Shown: piece after piece, positions 22,141-32,039 of the stretch
Numbering within the stretch: the first letter of the stretch is position 1
Layout: each line of letters opens with the position of its first letter
Assembly: GCA_964017185.1 (NCBI GenBank)
Contig: OZ024873.1
Coordinates: 52,500,760-52,564,759, forward strand
Direction of reading: 5' to 3'
Source: Rugalucina vietnamica
Taxonomy: Eukaryota > Mollusca > Bivalvia > Lucinida > Lucinidae
Length of the DNA stretch: 64,000 nt
Position numbers and translations under genes: made by a program
Notes under the pieces: generated by a model
Databases searched by the model: none
What the model was told of the DNA's origin: nothing
What the model saw: only the letters and a program-made list of their open reading frames with translations

Positions 22141-22879
22141 TCTTGACTTACCCACAACACTACATCTCTAAATACATCAGAAACTTATTTTTCGACTGCA
22201 ATAAAGTCCATTAAAGTGCCTGGAACTTGAGATTTTGAAATTTTCTTGGGCAATCTCACTGAAAAAATCTTCCCAGATCGCCGTGGGTTTCAACATTGAT
22301 ATTGTCATACACTCAGCGGACGACCTTCCAAGTATTCAATTGTGTGAATTCGTGTCCGTGAGCGTGGGGTTCGGAAAATGCATTTTTGTACCATTGGGTG
22401 TGTTCCCGCGCATGCGCACTGAAATCTCGGATTACCATTGGGGCGTGTTCCCGCGCATGCGTACTGAAATCTCATATTTGATAACACACAAAGATTTTCG
22501 AGCCATTAAAATGATGATAGGGCACAAAAGTTTTCCCATTATTGGCCAATTTAAAAGATGAAAGGAAAATAAATTTAAAGTTGCATTGGCTGTGGAACTT
22601 CGTATATAAAATTAATATTTTCGTTTTTCCGAAGTCCGGGATCAGATATTTTCACGGTCCGGGGTCCTGTGCAGTGTTCTTTCAGGGCTACGCTCGATGT
22701 AGCCTTTGTCATTGTTCTCACGTCCAGGATGGGGAGCTTGGGAATGTTAATCTAGATTATCTAGATTTCTTCGGTGCCATCCTCGACCTCTGATAATTAT
22801 TGATAACTGTAATATGCGAATTGCATGAACAAAGTGAATACAACCGTTTGTTCTAATACATGTAGCTATTAAAACATTT
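22141..22879. other. Transposon interior; short tandem duplication
   Basis: The word GTGTTCCCGCGCATGCG is repeated at about 22401 and 22445, which gives the 108-codon frame at 22235-22561 an internal repeat. No family recognised. Confidence 0.4.
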
Positions 22880-23190
22880 GGTACAGAACAGATACGCCGC
22901 AGATAAGAATGGAACGAAGTACATATGCCGTAGATACGTCACGCGTTCACTTCATACGCCATACATACAACACATGTACGTAGCACATACGCCTTGATAC
23001 GCCGTACATACAAAAATAGAAATTCCATACAAATACAGATACGTCACAGACATGCCATATGAACGTAGCAGTGACGTAACTCGTACGTGGTACATACGTC
23101 GCTTGAACAAAATACGCCTCAGATCTCGGCGTATCGAAATTCTCATAGATACGTGAGCGATACGCCGCTGGAACGTAAATGTGTGACAGA
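22880..23190. repeat. Word-dense DNA built on ATACGCC/ATACGTC
   Basis: More than a dozen close variants of GATACGCC, CATACGTC and ATACGCCG occur at irregular spacing on the plus strand, with GTACATACG-type joins. It is not a regular tandem array. Confidence 0.75.
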
Positions 23191-23199
23191 GATATTACC

Positions 23200-23400
23200 G
23201 TAGTAAAACCGGGGCACACCGCCATGCACCGTGACAACACCATGTTAGAACCGGGAACAAGACCTGGTTAACACCGGGATAACACTGTGACTGTGAGAAC
23301 ATGATCAATTTTGGTAAGAACAGTTCCCCGGTTTAACGCGGTATACCTGGCTTGTCTTCACCGGGGTAGAACCGGGACAGTGTGAACGGGGCTTTATTAG
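23200..23400. repeat. Word-dense DNA built on AACCGGG, inverted halves
   Basis: The left half has AACCGGGAACAAG and AACACCGGGATAACAC. The right half has the inverted forms CCCCGGTTTAAC and CACCGGGGTAG, and ends CAGTGTGAACGGGGC. It is possibly the remains of a small inverted-repeat element. Confidence 0.5.
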
Positions 23401-23980
23401 GAATGTTAACCTGTGGATAAGAAAACAGATGGCCAGCATCTATTTTTTTCCAAAATGGAAATGGTCAACACTCGGGCCTTTATTTTTCGACCATACGAGC
23501 CAATTCTTTAGTAAGAGATTCATGTTGAGGACCGAAAGACTTACTAAATGTTTTCAACAAATGCAGAAGATAAAGACGAACTTGGTCCCGTAAAATTGGA
23601 CTAAGCCCCCGTAATTGTATACTACTGATCGTTCCGAGGCGGAGTGTCCACATGTTGTGGTCTTATTCGGTGATTCGTGTTTTTGGTGTGCAATTTCGAA
23701 TCGAATGTAACACCTTTGAACGGCCAGTAATATAGAATCACTTGTGGTTTAAACAGGGTTTGAGTTGCTAGTGAATTAGAACCCGGACCAGCCTTTGTAT
23801 CGCATCATCGCTGCACTAGGTACCGGATAGCCTACATGTTAAAGTTAGAGCGTCTGAGATGGATTCGATACCGGGTCGTACCATACCAAAATCGTAAAGC
23901 AATCGTTTACTCGGTTAATACAGTCATTAGACATAAATGTTCGTCACCTTCGAAAACTCCATAGATTTCAATGTCTTTTC
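23401..23980. other. Transposon interior, unrecognised
   Basis: No gene, repeat or palindrome identified. Confidence 0.35.
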
Positions 23981-23984
23981 ATGT

Positions 23985-24930
23985 TTGCAAGACAAGAACT
24001 CCGCGGAGGTCGATATCGCACCTGCATCGGGCAAAGTCAACAGACCGTGAAATATAGTTCAAGGGCACCAGGTCAAGGTGCGTGCTTGAAGGGCATGTCA
24101 AGGACAATTACTATGCAAGGTTTCAGATTCGCAGCTATCTCTGACATCGAGAAAACCAAACTTCGACGTAAAAATTTTCAAAGTCAGTGGACCATGAAAT
24201 ATAGGTCAAGGGCACCGGGTTGAGGTGCGTGCTTGAAGGGTATGTCAAGGATGATTACTATGCAAGGTTTCAGACTTGCAGCTATCTCTGATGTCGAGAA
24301 AACCAAACTTCGACGTAAAATTATCAAAGTCAGTGGACCGTGAAATATAGGTCAAGGGCACTGGGTTAAGGTGCGTGCTTGAAGGGTATGTCAAGGACAA
24401 TTACTATGCAAGGTTTCAGACTCGCAGCTATCTCTGATGTTGAGAAAACCAAACTTCGACGTAAAAATTTTCAAAGTCAGTGGACCGTAAAATATAGGTC
24501 AAGGGCACCGGGTTAAGGTGCGTGCTTGAAGGGTATGTCAAGGACAATTACTATGCAAGGTTTCAGACTCGCAGCTATCTCTGATGTCGAGAAACGTAAT
24601 GTTGACAAAACTTCGACGTAAAAATTTTCAAAGTCAGTGGACCGTGAAATATAGGTTAAAGCCACTGGGTTAAGGTGCGTGCTTGAAGGGTATGTCAGGG
24701 ACAATTACTATGCAAGGTTTCAGACTCGCAGCTATCTCTGATGTTGAGAAACGTAATGTTGACAAAACTTCGACGTAAAAATTTTCAAAGTCAGTGGACC
24801 GTGAAATATAGGTCAAAGCCACCGGGTTAAGGTGCGTGCTTGAAGGGTATGTCAGGAACAATTACTATGCAAGGTTTCAGACTCGCAGCTATCTCTGATG
24901 TCGAGAAAACCAAACTTCGACGTAAATGTT
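23985..24930. repeat. Satellite array, six units of 146-157 bp
   Basis: The landmark GTGCGTGCTTGAAGGG recurs at about 24078, 24225, 24370, 24518, 24674 and 24830. Each unit also carries TATGCAAGGTTTCAGACT, GCAGCTATCTCTGATG and AACTTCGACGTAAA. The longer units contain an added GAAACGTAATGTTGACA. The 63-codon frames repeated on the minus strand are translations of it. Confidence 0.95.
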
Positions 24931-25022
24931 GACGGACGGACGGACGAACGGACGGACGGACGAACGGACGGACAGAAATTTGGACTCCTATATCGCACCC
25001 TGCTATAAGCAGGTGCGATAAA
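24931..25022. repeat. GGAC tetranucleotide run plus terminal hairpin
   Basis: (GGAC/GAAC)n at 24931-24973 follows the satellite, then the hairpin TCGCACCCTGC-TATAA-GCAGGTGCGA and an A run at 25011-25023. The same order (array, GGAC run, hairpin, A run) is seen at 30430-32032 with unrelated sequence. Confidence 0.8.
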
Positions 25023-25480
25023 AAATCATCCTGCTTCTTCTGGTCAACATATTTGATCGTTTTTGGTGTCATTTGAAACGTAAATAAATAACACATTAAA
25101 CAAAAGTATTTTCATTAATTCCATGCATGCGTTTTCAAGCTACAAATTTTTAAAAAGTCGCGAGATTTTTTTTTATTTTTTATTTTTTTTTTTTTGGGGG
25201 GGGGGGGGAGGGGGGGGGGCAATTTTTGGGCAACGTCACCATTGGCGTCGATGAGAAACTGTCTTTTTCAAAATTTCGCTAAACTTTAAACTTGTTTTTT
25301 TTCAAAAGTGAAAAGTCGAAACTTCACAAAATGACCTTTGTTTATTGCTTGATTTATTTAACTTTCCAATGATAGCAAAAGCATAAAAAGAGGCAGGATA
25401 TTTTTATTGTAAAAGTGAAAATACATCGAAGTCTATGGAATTTTCGAAAGTGACGAACAATTATGTCTATTGACTGTACT
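25023..25480. other. Unrecognised, with poly-T/poly-G tract
   Basis: A T-rich then G-rich tract at 25168-25220. Otherwise AT-rich with no gene. Confidence 0.4.
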
Positions 25481-26040
25481 CGGAGCTTCGAAGTATGCAC
25501 CGAGCACCTGTTTATGACAGACTAACTCGAAGCATCGAAGTTTGCATAGAGCAACCGTTTATACAAATCATGCTCCTAGCATCGAAGAAGGCTCGGATCA
25601 ACCGTTTACTCACTAATGCTCAGAGCATCGAAGTATGCTCGGAGCAACCATTTTCTCATTCATGCTCGAAGCTCCAAAGTATGTACGGAGCAATAGTTTA
25701 CTCAGGTATGCTCGAAGCTCCGAAGTTTGCACTGAGCAACATTTTTTCTCTGTTATGCTCTGAGCATCGAAGTATGCACGGCCGCTGATCAACCGTTTAC
25801 CCAGTCAGTCATGCTCGGAGCATCGAAGTATGCTCCGAAGTATGCTCTGAACAATCGCTGTTTACTCAGTCATGCGCGGAGCACCGAAGTGTGCAAGGAG
25901 CAAACGTATACTCGGTCATACTCGGAGCATCGAAGTATGCACGGAGCAACCGTTCTTAGTCGTGCTCGGAGCATCGAAGTAGGCACGAAGCAACCATTTT
26001 CTCAGACGTGCTCGGAGCATCGAGAGTATGCATGGATAAA
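25480..26040. repeat. Minisatellite of about 55-60 bp units
   Basis: About ten diverged units with the order GCTCGGAGCATCGAAGTATG, CACGGAGCAACCGTTTACTC, AGTCATGCTC. Isolated GAGCATGC words continue to about 26750. The frames at 25495-25788 and 25811-26113 are translations of it. Confidence 0.9.
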
Positions 26041-26338
26041 TCGTTTTTCAATAATGTCCGGCCGAACTTTGGTCAACTTTCGTTCCCTCTTTTGTTTTCT
26101 ATTTCAGCTATAAAAATGCGCATTAGTGCCATTTTATGGTACTCCAAGCATGCTCGGGACATTTTGTTTTCATCGACAAGGAGCATGCTTAGAAGCAAAT
26201 ACGAGCATGCGCACTGACGCACGGACTGGTTAATCCGAGTTAATTCATGCTCGGAACTGCCTTTTCAGTCAACAGGGAGCATGGCCGCTCCTGACATATA
26301 GGTTTTTGCAACTGCGAGCATGCACACTAATGCCATTT

Positions 26339-26683
26339 GAGCCTGTGCGTGAGAAAACCAACAATTTGGGTCCCGACCAGGTCCGACACAACACTGGCTG
26401 TACAGTGACAGTATAAAGCTAGAAGCTTTAAACGTTGGAGATAAGCAGAATTATCCGTGTGGTGAAAGCGCTGATCAGCTACATGCAGTTACACAGGGGC
26501 CTGTATCGTCATTTTTATTTTTGGTTTTAGGGTGATAGGTATGTATATATAGACTATATATACATACCTATCCCCCTAAAACCTTAAAAGTGACGATACA
26601 GGCCCTTATGTGCATTCACTGCACAGCTGATCTGCGTGTTTGTTTTCGCATATGCAAATCGTTGGTTTTCTCCCGCGAAGGCT
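26339..26683. mobile_element. MITE-A copy carrying a nested palindrome
   Basis: Diverged ends GAGCCTGTGCGTGAGAAAAC and CTCCCGCGAAGGCT. The element is interrupted inside its central palindrome by the 109-bp hairpin at 26497-26605. Confidence 0.75.
26497..26605. mobile_element. Nested 109-bp perfect-type hairpin
   Basis: GGGCCTGTATCGTCA and TGACGATACAGGCCC are terminal. GGTTTTAGGG/CCCTAAAACC and GATAGGTATGTATATATAG with its complement lie inside. Almost the whole length is self-complementary. Confidence 0.8.
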
Positions 26684-26689
26684 AAGTTA

Positions 26690-27160
26690 AGGTATATGTA
26701 GATCCGAGCATGCTCTGGAATGGCTTCTTTTATCGTTAGCGAGCATGCATGACGTGACCAAAAATGGTTCATACCGCACGCGCGGAGCAACCAAAAACGG
26801 AACCGATTCCATACATACAACTATAGCTACAACTGTAACGTGGATATAGCAACAACAGCATAGAACCATATTCCGATTCGTTTTGGTCCATAAATAGCTT
26901 AATCCTATAACCTCGCTCCACCCCTTTTCTTAGCGTTTTAGAGCATTATAAAAATACCCTTTCTACACAAAAACAGCATTTTTATTACCTAAATGATGAC
27001 AGCTCTGCGCACTGCCCTGCTTGAAAACAGTACCCCGCTTTCTCATCGGTACACCGCTGACCAGGGGGTGTCCCTTGGGATATTCTGTGCAAATCAATGA
27101 TTACATTCGTTTAGATTACATATAGAGCCACATTTTAATGGCCCACACAATTTTGATGTG
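26690..27160. other. Transposon interior near the right end
   Basis: Scattered GAGCATGC words and no gene. The subterminal words of the right transposon end begin at about 27165. Confidence 0.4.
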
Positions 27161-27668
27161 GGAAGCGAGTCGTACAGTTTTCTTTTCAACATGTGCAGCT
27201 AATGATTGGGTACAGCTGAAGCGAGGTGTACAGTCGACGATATCACATGCCTCATGAAAAGTAGGTAATATTTCGGGAACAGAAAAGTTTATCTAATGAA
27301 CAAGTGTTGTGATATATTTGTCGATAGTTGATCTTTCATTAGGCTATTTCAGAAAATGTCTAAATTGCACACAAAAACTACAATTGGCTACAAATTAGCG
27401 ATGTTTTCTCGTGAAATTGAAAAAAATCACTGATGCATCATCAAAATTATCGTACCGAGCCAAGCAGAGCCTCTTATGACTACAAATATAGGTCAATTTA
27501 AAGAGAAAATATTCTTACCTTTCGATTCATATGTCCTCCGAGATGTGTAACTGACAAAAAGTATTGATTTTTCGCTTATTTATCAAAATTGTGTAAAGCG
27601 GCTAATGAGTTTCGTGCGTACAGTACTAGCGGCTTCCGATGTGAAAATCTGTACGATTCCCAACTGTG

Positions 27669-27673
27669 ATCTC
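27669..27673. repeat. Target-site duplication, right copy (ATCTC)
   Basis: It matches 18576-18580 exactly. The adjoining bases do not continue the match, so the duplication is 5 bp. Confidence 0.85.
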
Positions 27674-27896
27674 GCTCAGTTCCTATCGTCACAAATGTCC
27701 TATATTTAGTGTTCTTCGATGGCACTTCCTTCGCATTTCTAAGTAGAGCTCTTACAGCTGGATTTAGTCCCCCTAGAATAGAGCGTCTAATACTTGTCTG
27801 ACCACTGGTGTGTTCTTGGAAAGTGCGAACGTGGTTGTCCGCAATAAGAGGCGGAGTCATAATAGCACAGACTGTCAACAAAAGACGTAGATCCAT
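27669..27896 (-). pseudogene. Secreted protein paralog 3, N-terminal half (split by transposon)
   Basis: 76 codons from ATG to the insertion point. The N-terminus is signal-peptide-like (LRLLLTVCAIMTPPLIA), followed by a linker and the first half of the family core: LNPAVRALLRNAKEV, KYRTFVTIGTERD. After the D codon the frame enters the inverted end of the transposon, which adds about 30 unrelated residues before a stop at 27576. The missing second half is at 18399-18580. A translated product would therefore be truncated with a transposon-encoded tail unless the insert is spliced out. Confidence 0.85.
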
Positions 27897-28019
27897 CTCA
27901 GTTGTAAACCTTGACCTTTGAAATGAGAATGGTATGTTAATGGTTTCGATCTAGAAAATAACAAAAATGTCGCGAAGAACAGCTTTTTAAACAAATGAAT
28001 TACTGATGTGCATATACGA

Positions 28020-28170
28020 AATTGTTTGTATTCTGGTTTGACGTCCCAGTCAATGTCGGGACGGAGACACCACTTCCTGGGTATAAAACCTGTGCTCTGG
28101 GGAATAATGTCTTGCTCAAGGACACAACTCGGCGCCCCAAGTCAACAGGCCACCGCGCTCACAGTTTATA
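28020..28170 (+). repeat. Repeat G copy (SINE-like)
   Basis: GTTTGACGTCCCAGTCAA, ATGTCGGGACGGAGACACC, CTGGGGAATAATGTCTTGCT and AACTCGGCGCCCCAAGT occur in this order. The same order is found at 39035-39235. Confidence 0.65.
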
Positions 28171-28239
28171 TACGGATACATGTAACGGTTAATTATATGA
28201 AATATGTTTATATTTATAAACTTCTTGGCACACTCTAAC

Positions 28240-28939
28240 AAAAAAAAGTAAAAGAGCGGTAAAACCTTACCTTTTGTTTAAAGGTTGCACATGGTGATGT
28301 TTGTCGACTAGGTTCGCCTAAGTATACAGAATATGCAAAATATTTTGCAATATTGTAAAGTTACACATTCGTTCAAAAATCCTAATATCTCTTTCGTACC
28401 TTGTATGACACCTTTTGACGTGATACACATTTGCTTTACTTTGGTGAGATTACTTGTCTGATTACATGTATAATGTATATGATTTTTTAAATTTCGAGTT
28501 AAGTTTGGCCAAGTTTTAAGCAATCATCTTGTACGTTTTACATTTTTGACATGATATCTTTTGTATTAATGTACATACCTTTTGAAATAATATATCCGCG
28601 ATAGTTTTGTAAATATATATTTTAGTATTAAATAAGACCTAGACCTATACTGTACCATATTTTGTACAAGCAAACGCAAAAGAGAACGCAAGATTTTCAT
28701 TTTCTTAGTATACCGGGCGCATTATTTTAGAATCGAATAAATGCTTTGTAAAGCAATGCGGGGCAATGACGTAAATGGACGCCTCATAAATTGATACAAG
28801 TAAGCAATGATCAGGATCTGGTGCCATTGAAACCGAAATTCCGCTCTAACTTAAATATAATGTGGGAACGATCAAACTTATGAGTATGTACAGATACGTG
28901 AACGAAGAGAACACGATGAGCCGATGGGGCAGCCGTTAC
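28240..28939. other. No recognisable feature
   Basis: AT-rich sequence. The 71-codon frame at 28308-28523 shows no domain. Confidence 0.35.
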
Positions 28940-29217
28940 GAAAACATGCCCATGATTATACTGAGATTTTTAAGTTGTAAACAATTTAACTTTTCAGTAG
29001 ACAATTTTTGATATTTTCTTATTTTTGCTCCAAAACATAGATAGTGGGTACACGTTAGAACCGCCTCGGCGAGGCGGTTCTAACGAGTACCCACAATCTA
29101 TGTTTGGAGCAAAAATAAGAAAAATAGGTATACCTCCACATACCCCAGTTTTGTTATATAAAAGTGGGGTTTAAGGGGGTATACATTACATATACATTAC
29201 ACAGACATGTTTTCATG
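28940..29217. mobile_element. MITE-B, first of a tandem pair
   Basis: It has a perfect core GTTAGAACCGCCTCGGCGAG palindrome. From about 28965 it is nearly identical to the next copy (29219-29482), including the unusual TTACATATACATTACA tail. This shows a local segmental duplication rather than two insertions. Confidence 0.85.
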
Positions 29218-29482
29218 ATTTTACTGAGATTTTTAAGTTGTAAACAATGCAACTTTTCAGTAGACAATTTTTGATATTTTTCTTATTTTTCTCCAAAATA
29301 TAGATAGTGGGTACACGTTAGAACCGCCTCGGCGAGGCGGTTCAAACGAGTACCCACAATCTATGTTTGGAGCAAAAGTAAGAAAAATAGGTATACCCCC
29401 ACATACCCCAGTTTTGCTATATAAAAGTGGGGTTTAAGGGGGTATACATTACATATACATTACACGGACATGTTTTCATGAT
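29218..29482. mobile_element. MITE-B, second of a tandem pair
   Basis: Begins TTTACTGAGATTTTTAAGTT exactly as the preceding unit does near 28960. It differs at only a handful of positions. The inversion symmetry of the core is slightly broken (GGTTCAAACG). Confidence 0.85.
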
Positions 29483-29621
29483 GTGTATCACAAAAGGTGG
29501 CGATTCAGTTACCTGAAGTGATCGCACTATTAAGCAAACAAAGCACAAGATTCGAAACCAAAACATAAAACAAAAATAATAAATAATGGGAAATTAATAG
29601 CGGGATGGGCCTTGAGCTATC

Positions 29622-29903
29622 ACATCAGGAAAACATGTCCGTGCAACATATACCCCCTTAAACCCCAATTGTATATAGTAAAACCGGGGTATGCAGGGGT
29701 ATACCTATTTTTCTTATATTTGCTCCAAAACATAGATTGTGGGTACTCGTTAGAACCGCCTCGCCGAGGCGGTTCTTACGTGTACCCACAATCTATGTTT
29801 TGAGCAAAAATAAGAAAAATATCGAAAAAAAAATCTACTGAAAATTTTCAATTTTTACAACTTTAGAAATGATTGTATATTACACGGGCGTGTTTTCGTA
29901 ATG
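29622..29903. mobile_element. MITE-B copy, full length
   Basis: Left end ATCAGGAAAACATGTCCGTG, right end GGGCGTGTTTTCGTAATG. The core centre is GCCTCGCCGAGGC. Confidence 0.9.
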
Positions 29904-30058
29904 TTTGCTCCAAAACATAGATTGTGGGTACTCGGTACCCACACTCTATGTTTTGAGCAAAAATAAGAAAAATATCTGATTTTTTTTCTACTGAAAATTT
30001 TCATTTTTATACAACTTTAAAAATCTTTGTATATTACATGGGCATGTTTTCGTAATGA
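29904..30058. mobile_element. MITE-B, left-truncated and core-deleted
   Basis: Starts at TTTGCTCCAAAACATAG. The palindrome is shortened to GGGTACTCGGTACCC with the GAACCGCC part lost, and the right arm is intact. Confidence 0.8.
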
Positions 30059-30094
30059 TCTTCATCGACTAGTATATTGACTTTAAAGAGGACT

Positions 30095-30380
30095 TTTAAA
30101 AAAGGTAAAAGTAGGCAACAGTCAGGAAATGGCACAATCAGAAAGAAATTCCCACTACAAAAACCGAGGTGGGAAACAAATAGATTGACAATTAGGGACT
30201 TATACTGAGATAAAATATCTTACGCTTGCGAGCGAGCAGCTGTTTCCCAATAGGCGACCAAACAATTACCTAGACTTAACTAAAAATATGAAAACGTACA
30301 TAATGTGAAAACAACACAAAAATCCAACGCCAAAACATACAACATTTCGAACCACAGCAGAAGTATCCCATTTGAACGAT
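30095..30380 (-). repeat. Repeat E copy
   Basis: On the minus strand it carries TTTCCCACCTCGG, GATTGTGCCATTTCCTGAC and TTGCCTACTTTTACC. It belongs to the family also seen at 45440-45720 and 38190-38445. Confidence 0.65.
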
Positions 30381-30429
30381 CAGTAATATAAAACCAGAGG
30401 ACCAATGGTCCTGTAAACGCTCACCTTAG

Positions 30430-31940
30430 ATCTGCTACATACGCCAATAAACATGTTTGAATATTATGGTATTTAGCCCCAGTGCAGGGGCAGATGAAGC
30501 CCTTTGGCCATTTGTTTTCAGAATAATCAATATTCTGTCCATTTGCCAATTTCTATTTTATTTATTCCCTTCAAATGACAAGTGAACAGTTTTCTCCATT
30601 CAAATGCATTGGCAACCTATGTTGACCTTGTCGTCAAATAGGTCAAGGTCGCAACAGGATCATGATTTATATAAACATTGTAGTACATGTACTTTAGCCA
30701 TCAATGCTTCATGCCAAGTTTCTTTGAAATCGGTCCACCGGTTCTGAAGTTAAAGATTTTTTAAGGGGTTTTACCATACATGGGCATGGCGGCCATCTTG
30801 GTCATGTGACCTGGATTATTTATATACACATTGGTAACCCCATCCTGGAGATGCTTCACATAAAATTTGGCTTTGATTGGCCAAGTGGTTTCAGAGGAGA
30901 AGATGTTTGAATATTATGGAAATATACATGTATACTGCCCCGGGGTGGGGGCATATGAGCTCCTGGGGACCAATCTTTTTCAGAATCATTGATATTCAGT
31001 CCTACTGTGCATTTCCTGCAAGACTTTCACTTTAAATGACATTTCAAAAGTTTTCCCCATTCAAATGCATTGGTGACCTATGTTGACCTTGCCGTAAAAT
31101 AGGTCAAGGTCATCAAAAGGTCATGATTTATATACACATTATAGTACTTGAGTCATCGATACTTGCTCATGTGACCTGGATTATTTATATACACATTGAT
31201 TACCCCATTTCAGTGGTTCTGATATTAAGTTAAATTTATTTTAGTTAATTCAGCTTTAATTTCAACGTATATTTACAATTTAACACGCGTTTGCCCGCAC
31301 AAATATGTGTATTAAGTCTGTGTATTTATTGACTCTGTACCCGTGAGTTCACAGGTAATCTTATCGATGACGTCATCGCCATCTTTTCCGATAAGCGGAA
31401 TAGATGCTTCCCATAAAATTTGGCTTTGATTGGTTAGCGGTTTCAGAGGAGAAGATGTTTGAATAATATGGAGATATACATGTATATTGTCCCAGGGTGG
31501 GGGCATATGAGCCCCTTGGGTCCATTTTTTTTAGAATCATTAATATTCAGTCCTACTGCCCATTTCCTGCAAGACTTTCACTTTAAATGACGTTTTAAAA
31601 GTTTTCCCCATTCAAATGCATTGGCAACCTATGTTGATCTTGCCGTAAAATAGATCAAGGTCATCACAGGGTCATGATTTACATCTACATTGTGGGCCTT
31701 GAGTTCCTTATGCTACATGCCAAGTTTCAAGATCCTAGGCCTTTGGGTTCTGGGGAAGAAGATTTTTAAAGGTTTTTAACTTATATGGCCATGGCGGCCA
31801 TCTTGGTCATGTGACCTGGATTATTTATAAACACATTAATTCCCCCTTCATATAGATGCTTCATATAAAATTTGGCTTTGATTGGCCAAGCGGTTTCAGA
31901 GGATAAGATCTTTGAAAATGGTGGACGACGACGCCGACGG
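30430..31940. repeat. Tandem array, three units of 450-550 bp
   Basis: The landmark GATGTTTGAATATTATGG recurs at about 30455, 30905 and 31457. Units share TTCAAATGCATTGGCAACCT, ATGGCGGCCATCTTGGTCAT and AAAATTTGGCTTTGATTGG. The second unit lacks part of the GGCGGCCATCTTGG segment and has an extra AT-rich insert. Confidence 0.9.
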
Positions 31941-32032
31941 ACGGACGGACGACGGACAACGGACGGACGCCGGATCATGACCGTCCTATAAGCTCACCTT
32001 GTGAGCCTTATGGCTCAGGTGAGCTAAAAAAA
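31920..32032. repeat. GGAC run plus terminal hairpin closing the array
   Basis: GACGGACGGACGGACGACGG at about 31937 is followed by the stem AGCTCACCT and AGGTGAGCT and then an A run. The architecture is parallel to 24931-25022. Confidence 0.8.
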
Positions 32033-32039
32033 ACTTGGG

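Larger units (their letters stand above)
18581..27668. mobile_element. 9,088-bp non-autonomous DNA transposon with long inverted ends
   Basis: The first 79 bases (CACTGTTGAGAATCGTACAG onward) match the inverted last 79 (CACAGTTGGGAATCGTACAG onward) at roughly 90%. Two further inverted blocks follow: GAAAGGTAAGA plus CTCTTTAAATT at 18713-18755 and 27503-27547, and GCATCAGTGATTTTT at 18805-18835 and 27421-27456. This gives ends of about 260 bp. Subterminal words of the type TGTACGNYTCGC recur near both ends (18627, 19013, 19049; 27640, 27229, 27170). Target duplication is 5 bp. No reading frame inside resembles a transposase. The interior holds a SINE-like copy, a foldback element, a satellite array, a minisatellite and a MITE-A. 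The superfamily is not established. A 5-bp duplication with CAC-starting ends is also seen in Transib/RAG-like elements, but that is only suggestive. Confidence 0.85.

Noticed and set aside
22235..22561. 108-codon frame with an internal repeat as a possible transposon cargo gene
   Set aside because: The repeat comes from a duplicated GTGTTCCCGCGCATGCG. There is no domain, signal or codon pattern supporting coding.
24513..25096. Repeated 63- and 89-codon minus-strand frames that look like a small gene family
   Set aside because: They are the satellite unit read in one frame, with identical sequence dictated by tandem repetition.
25495..26217. Frames with regular SIEVC-type repeats suggesting a repeat protein
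   Set aside because: Translation of the 55-60 bp minisatellite. Frames shift between units and there is no start context or splice support.
18581..27668. A RAG-like or Transib transposon identity
   Set aside because: Only the 5-bp duplication and CAC start agree. The seventh terminal base differs from CACAGTG, and no reading frame resembles a RAG1 core or any transposase.
28940..30058. Regularly spaced repeats resembling a CRISPR array
   Set aside because: The repeats are long palindromic MITEs in a eukaryotic context, with no short direct repeats and unique spacers.
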